From: Sphingomonas bacterium | GTDB lineage: Bacteria; Pseudomonadota; Alphaproteobacteria; Sphingomonadales; Sphingomonadaceae | Length of the DNA stretch: 7,927 bases | Direction of reading: 5' to 3' | Assembly: GCA_026785645.1 (NCBI GenBank) | Contig: JAJAZM010000037.1 | Span: 1-7,927 of the forward strand | In this document: piece after piece, positions 6,437-7,927 of the stretch | How the letters are laid out: each line of letters opens with the position of its first letter | How positions within the stretch are numbered: the first letter of the stretch is position 1 | Notes under the pieces: model-generated | Told to the model about the DNA's origin: nothing | Database searches by the model: none | What the model saw: the letters and a program-made list of their open reading frames with translations, nothing else | Position numbers and translations under genes: made by a program

Positions 6437-7564
6437 ATGCGCGCCGAAGCGCAAGCCTATATCGACCAGATCAATGCCGCCACCCAGTTGCTCCGCCGGT
6501 TCCTTGATTGGGACAAGGCGCACAAACGGCTGGGCGAACTCAACGACAAGGTCGAGGATTCGACGTTGTGGGACGATCCCAAGGCAGCGCAGGAGGTGAT
6601 GCGCGAACGGCGGCGGCTGGAGGAAGCGATCGGCGCGACGCGCAAGATCGAGACCGAGCTGACCGATACGGTCGAACTGATCGAGATGGCCGAAGCCGAG
6701 GGCGATACTGCCCTGGTCGAGGATGGCGTAATCGCGCTTGCCGAGCTTGCCGAGCGCGCCGAGCGGGACAAGGTCGCGGCCTTACTGGCGGGCGAGGCCG
6801 ACGCCAACTCATCTTATATCGAGATCAACGCCGGCGCTGGCGGGACCGAGTCCAACGACTGGGCGGGGATGCTCCAGCGGATGTATTCGCGCTGGGCCGA
6901 ACGCCACGGCATGAAGGTCGAACTGATCGATTTTCATGCCGGCGAGCAGGCTGGGATCAAGTCGGCGACTTTGTTGATCAAGGGCGAATTTGCCTATGGC
7001 AATCTCAAGGTCGAGGGCGGCGTTCACCGGCTGGTGCGGATCAGCCCCTATGACAGTTCGGCGCGGCGCCATACGAGCTTCGCTTCGGTGTGGGTCTATC
7101 CCGAGGTCGATGACGATATCGATATCGAGATCAACGAGAGCGAATTGAGGATCGACACCTATCGCGCATCGGGCGCGGGCGGGCAGCACATCAACACCAC
7201 GGACAGCGCAGTGCGGATCACGCACTTGCCGACCAACATCGTCGTCCAGTGCCAGAACCAGCGATCGCAGCACAAGAACAAGGCCGAGGCGCTGAAGCAG
7301 CTCAAGGCGCGGCTGTATGAGGCCGAGCTCCAGAAGCGCGAGGCTGAGGCCAATGCCAGCGCAGCGTCGAAGACCGACATCGGTTGGGGCCATCAGATCC
7401 GCAGTTACGTCCTCCAGCCGTACCAGCTGGTCAAGGATTTGCGCACCGGAGTGATCTCGACCGCGCCGCACGACGTGCTCGACGGCGATCTCGATCGCTT
7501 CATGGCCGCGGCTTTGTCGCAGCGTGTGTCGGGCGAAAAGGTCGAGGTCGAGGATGTCGATTAG
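6437..7564 (+). CDS. prfB: Peptide chain release factor 2 (class I, UAA/UGA)
   Basis: Cytoplasmic factor that reads UAA and UGA in the ribosomal A site and releases the finished protein. It has 375 residues; E. coli RF2 has 365. Residues 1-~115 form the helical N-terminal domain. The PCRF region follows (NAGAGGTESNDWAGMLQRMY, 131-150; AGIKSATL), then the codon-recognition loop RISPYDSSARRHTSF (201-215) and the peptidyl-release loop with GGQ at 248-250 (RASGAGGQHINTT). IGWGHQIRSYVL (315-326) and DLRTG (334-338) complete the RF-1-type domain. The stop-reading tripeptide is SPY (203-205), not SPF. RF2 rather than RF1 is supported by the SP-type tripeptide and the ISPYDS context; RF1 carries PxT there. 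The gene is one continuous frame, with CTT-GAT (6503-6508) where many prfB genes carry CTT-T-GAC and a programmed +1 shift. It starts 34 bp after PBP1a and overlaps the next gene by 11 bp. Confidence 0.97.
   Translation: MRAEAQAYIDQINAATQLLRRFLDWDKAHKRLGELNDKVEDSTLWDDPKAAQEVMRERRRLEEAIGATRKIETELTDTVELIEMAEAEGDTALVEDGVIALAELAERAERDKVAALLAGEADANSSYIEINAGAGGTESNDWAGMLQRMYSRWAERHGMKVELIDFHAGEQAGIKSATLLIKGEFAYGNLKVEGGVHRLVRISPYDSSARRHTSFASVWVYPEVDDDIDIEINESELRIDTYRASGAGGQHINTTDSAVRITHLPTNIVVQCQNQRSQHKNKAEALKQLKARLYEAELQKREAEANASAASKTDIGWGHQIRSYVLQPYQLVKDLRTGVISTAPHDVLDGDLDRFMAAALSQRVSGEKVEVEDVD
7544..7547 (+). promoter_or_regulatory. Ribosome binding site of the methyltransferase-like gene
   Basis: GAGG lies six bases before ATG 7554, inside the 3' end of prfB. 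It supports the overlapping start and suggests translational coupling with prfB. Confidence 0.5.
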
Positions 7565-7927
7565 GGCCGCCACTTTATTCCTTCTATCGCTCTCCGCTTG
7601 CGAGCGCAGCGTGCCGCAATCGGCCTTCCCCAAGGCGCAGCGCGACATTGCGCCGATCGTCAGCGACAGTTTTTCGACCGAGGATGCGCGCGACCGGCTG
7701 GGCGAGGCCGAAGCGGTGATCGCCTTTGCCGGGGTGGTGCCCGGCATGTCGGTGGCGGACATCGGGGCAGGGGAAGGATATTATACCATTCGCCTGTCGC
7801 GGGTGGTTGGCGCCAAGGGGCGAGTATTGGCGCAGGATATCGTTCCCGAAACCCGCGACCGGCTTGGCCTGAGGGTGCAGCGCGAAGGGCTCGACAATGT
7901 CGCAGTTCGGCTCGGCTTGCCCGATGA
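7554..7927 (+). CDS. Predicted lipoprotein with a class I SAM-methyltransferase fold, 5' part only
   Basis: 124 codons are visible before the frame leaves the right edge. The N-terminus reads MSIRAATLFLLSLSAC: one arginine, a hydrophobic stretch and a lipobox LSAC (13-16), so C16 is the likely lipidated residue. E17 at +2 is not the aspartate that signals inner-membrane retention, so sorting to the outer membrane is plausible. Then ~35-60 resemble the lead-in of class I methyltransferases (DRLGEAEAVIAF), with motif I at VADIGAGEGYYT (67-78) and an acidic residue after the second strand (VLAQDIV, D95). This fits the SAM-binding half of a Rossmann-fold methyltransferase; the substrate-binding half lies outside the window. 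The start overlaps the prfB stop by 11 bp in another frame and has its own GAGG. Substrate and function are unknown. If the signal is real, the protein acts where no SAM supply is known, so it may bind something else. A cytoplasmic enzyme with a misread N-terminus remains possible. Confidence 0.8.
   Translation, partial: MSIRAATLFLLSLSACERSVPQSAFPKAQRDIAPIVSDSFSTEDARDRLGEAEAVIAFAGVVPGMSVADIGAGEGYYTIRLSRVVGAKGRVLAQDIVPETRDRLGLRVQREGLDNVAVRLGLPD

Noticed and set aside
5650..6438. 262-codon minus-strand frame over the PBP1a 3' end
   Set aside because: Antisense shadow of the KTG region and tail, with no family resemblance.
6809..7762. 317-codon minus-strand frame over prfB and the next gene
   Set aside because: Antisense to RF2 with its GGQ and SPY motifs; no support of its own.
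7598..7927. Plus-strand frame starting at 7598
   Set aside because: Another frame of the same stretch starting at 7554 carries the lipobox and the SAM motif; this one gives an Arg-rich translation without motifs.

Overview
The window looks like a chromosomal housekeeping segment from an alphaproteobacterium, most likely a sphingomonad (Sphingomonadales). This rests on the high GC content, the codon use, an RNase E with an acidic insert in its S1 domain, and the linkage rne / amidase / PBP1a / prfB, which I recall as common in alphaproteobacteria. No mobile element, CRISPR array, rRNA or tRNA gene is visible.

Layout. Positions 1-2602 (minus strand) hold most of rne, encoding ribonuclease E. 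The catalytic N-terminal half is complete, and the low-complexity C-terminal scaffold runs off the left edge without a stop. A gene-free divergent spacer of about 310 bp (2603-2911) follows. It holds an rne ribosome binding site preceded by a strong 5'-UTR hairpin, a perfect 17-bp dyad and a plausible promoter for the rightward genes. The rightward group is a membrane-anchored N-acetylmuramoyl-L-alanine amidase (2912-3802), a bifunctional class A penicillin-binding protein of the PBP1a type (3847-6402), peptide chain release factor 2 (6437-7564), and the start of a predicted lipoprotein with a class I SAM-methyltransferase fold (7554 to the window end). Gaps are 44 and 34 bp, and the last junction overlaps by 11 bp, so the four genes could form one operon.

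How they fit together. The amidase cuts the stem peptide from glycan strands and PBP1a polymerises and crosslinks new strands, so the first two genes form a wall turnover/synthesis pair. RF2 terminates translation at UAA and UGA, and RNase E starts mRNA decay and processes stable RNA. The role of the secreted methyltransferase-like protein is unknown.

No clearly new multi-gene system is visible. The points most worth a second look are the rne leader hairpin, the dyad in the divergent spacer, a possibly leaderless amidase start, a prfB without the usual programmed frameshift and with SPY in place of SPF, and the predicted lipoprotein methyltransferase overlapping prfB.
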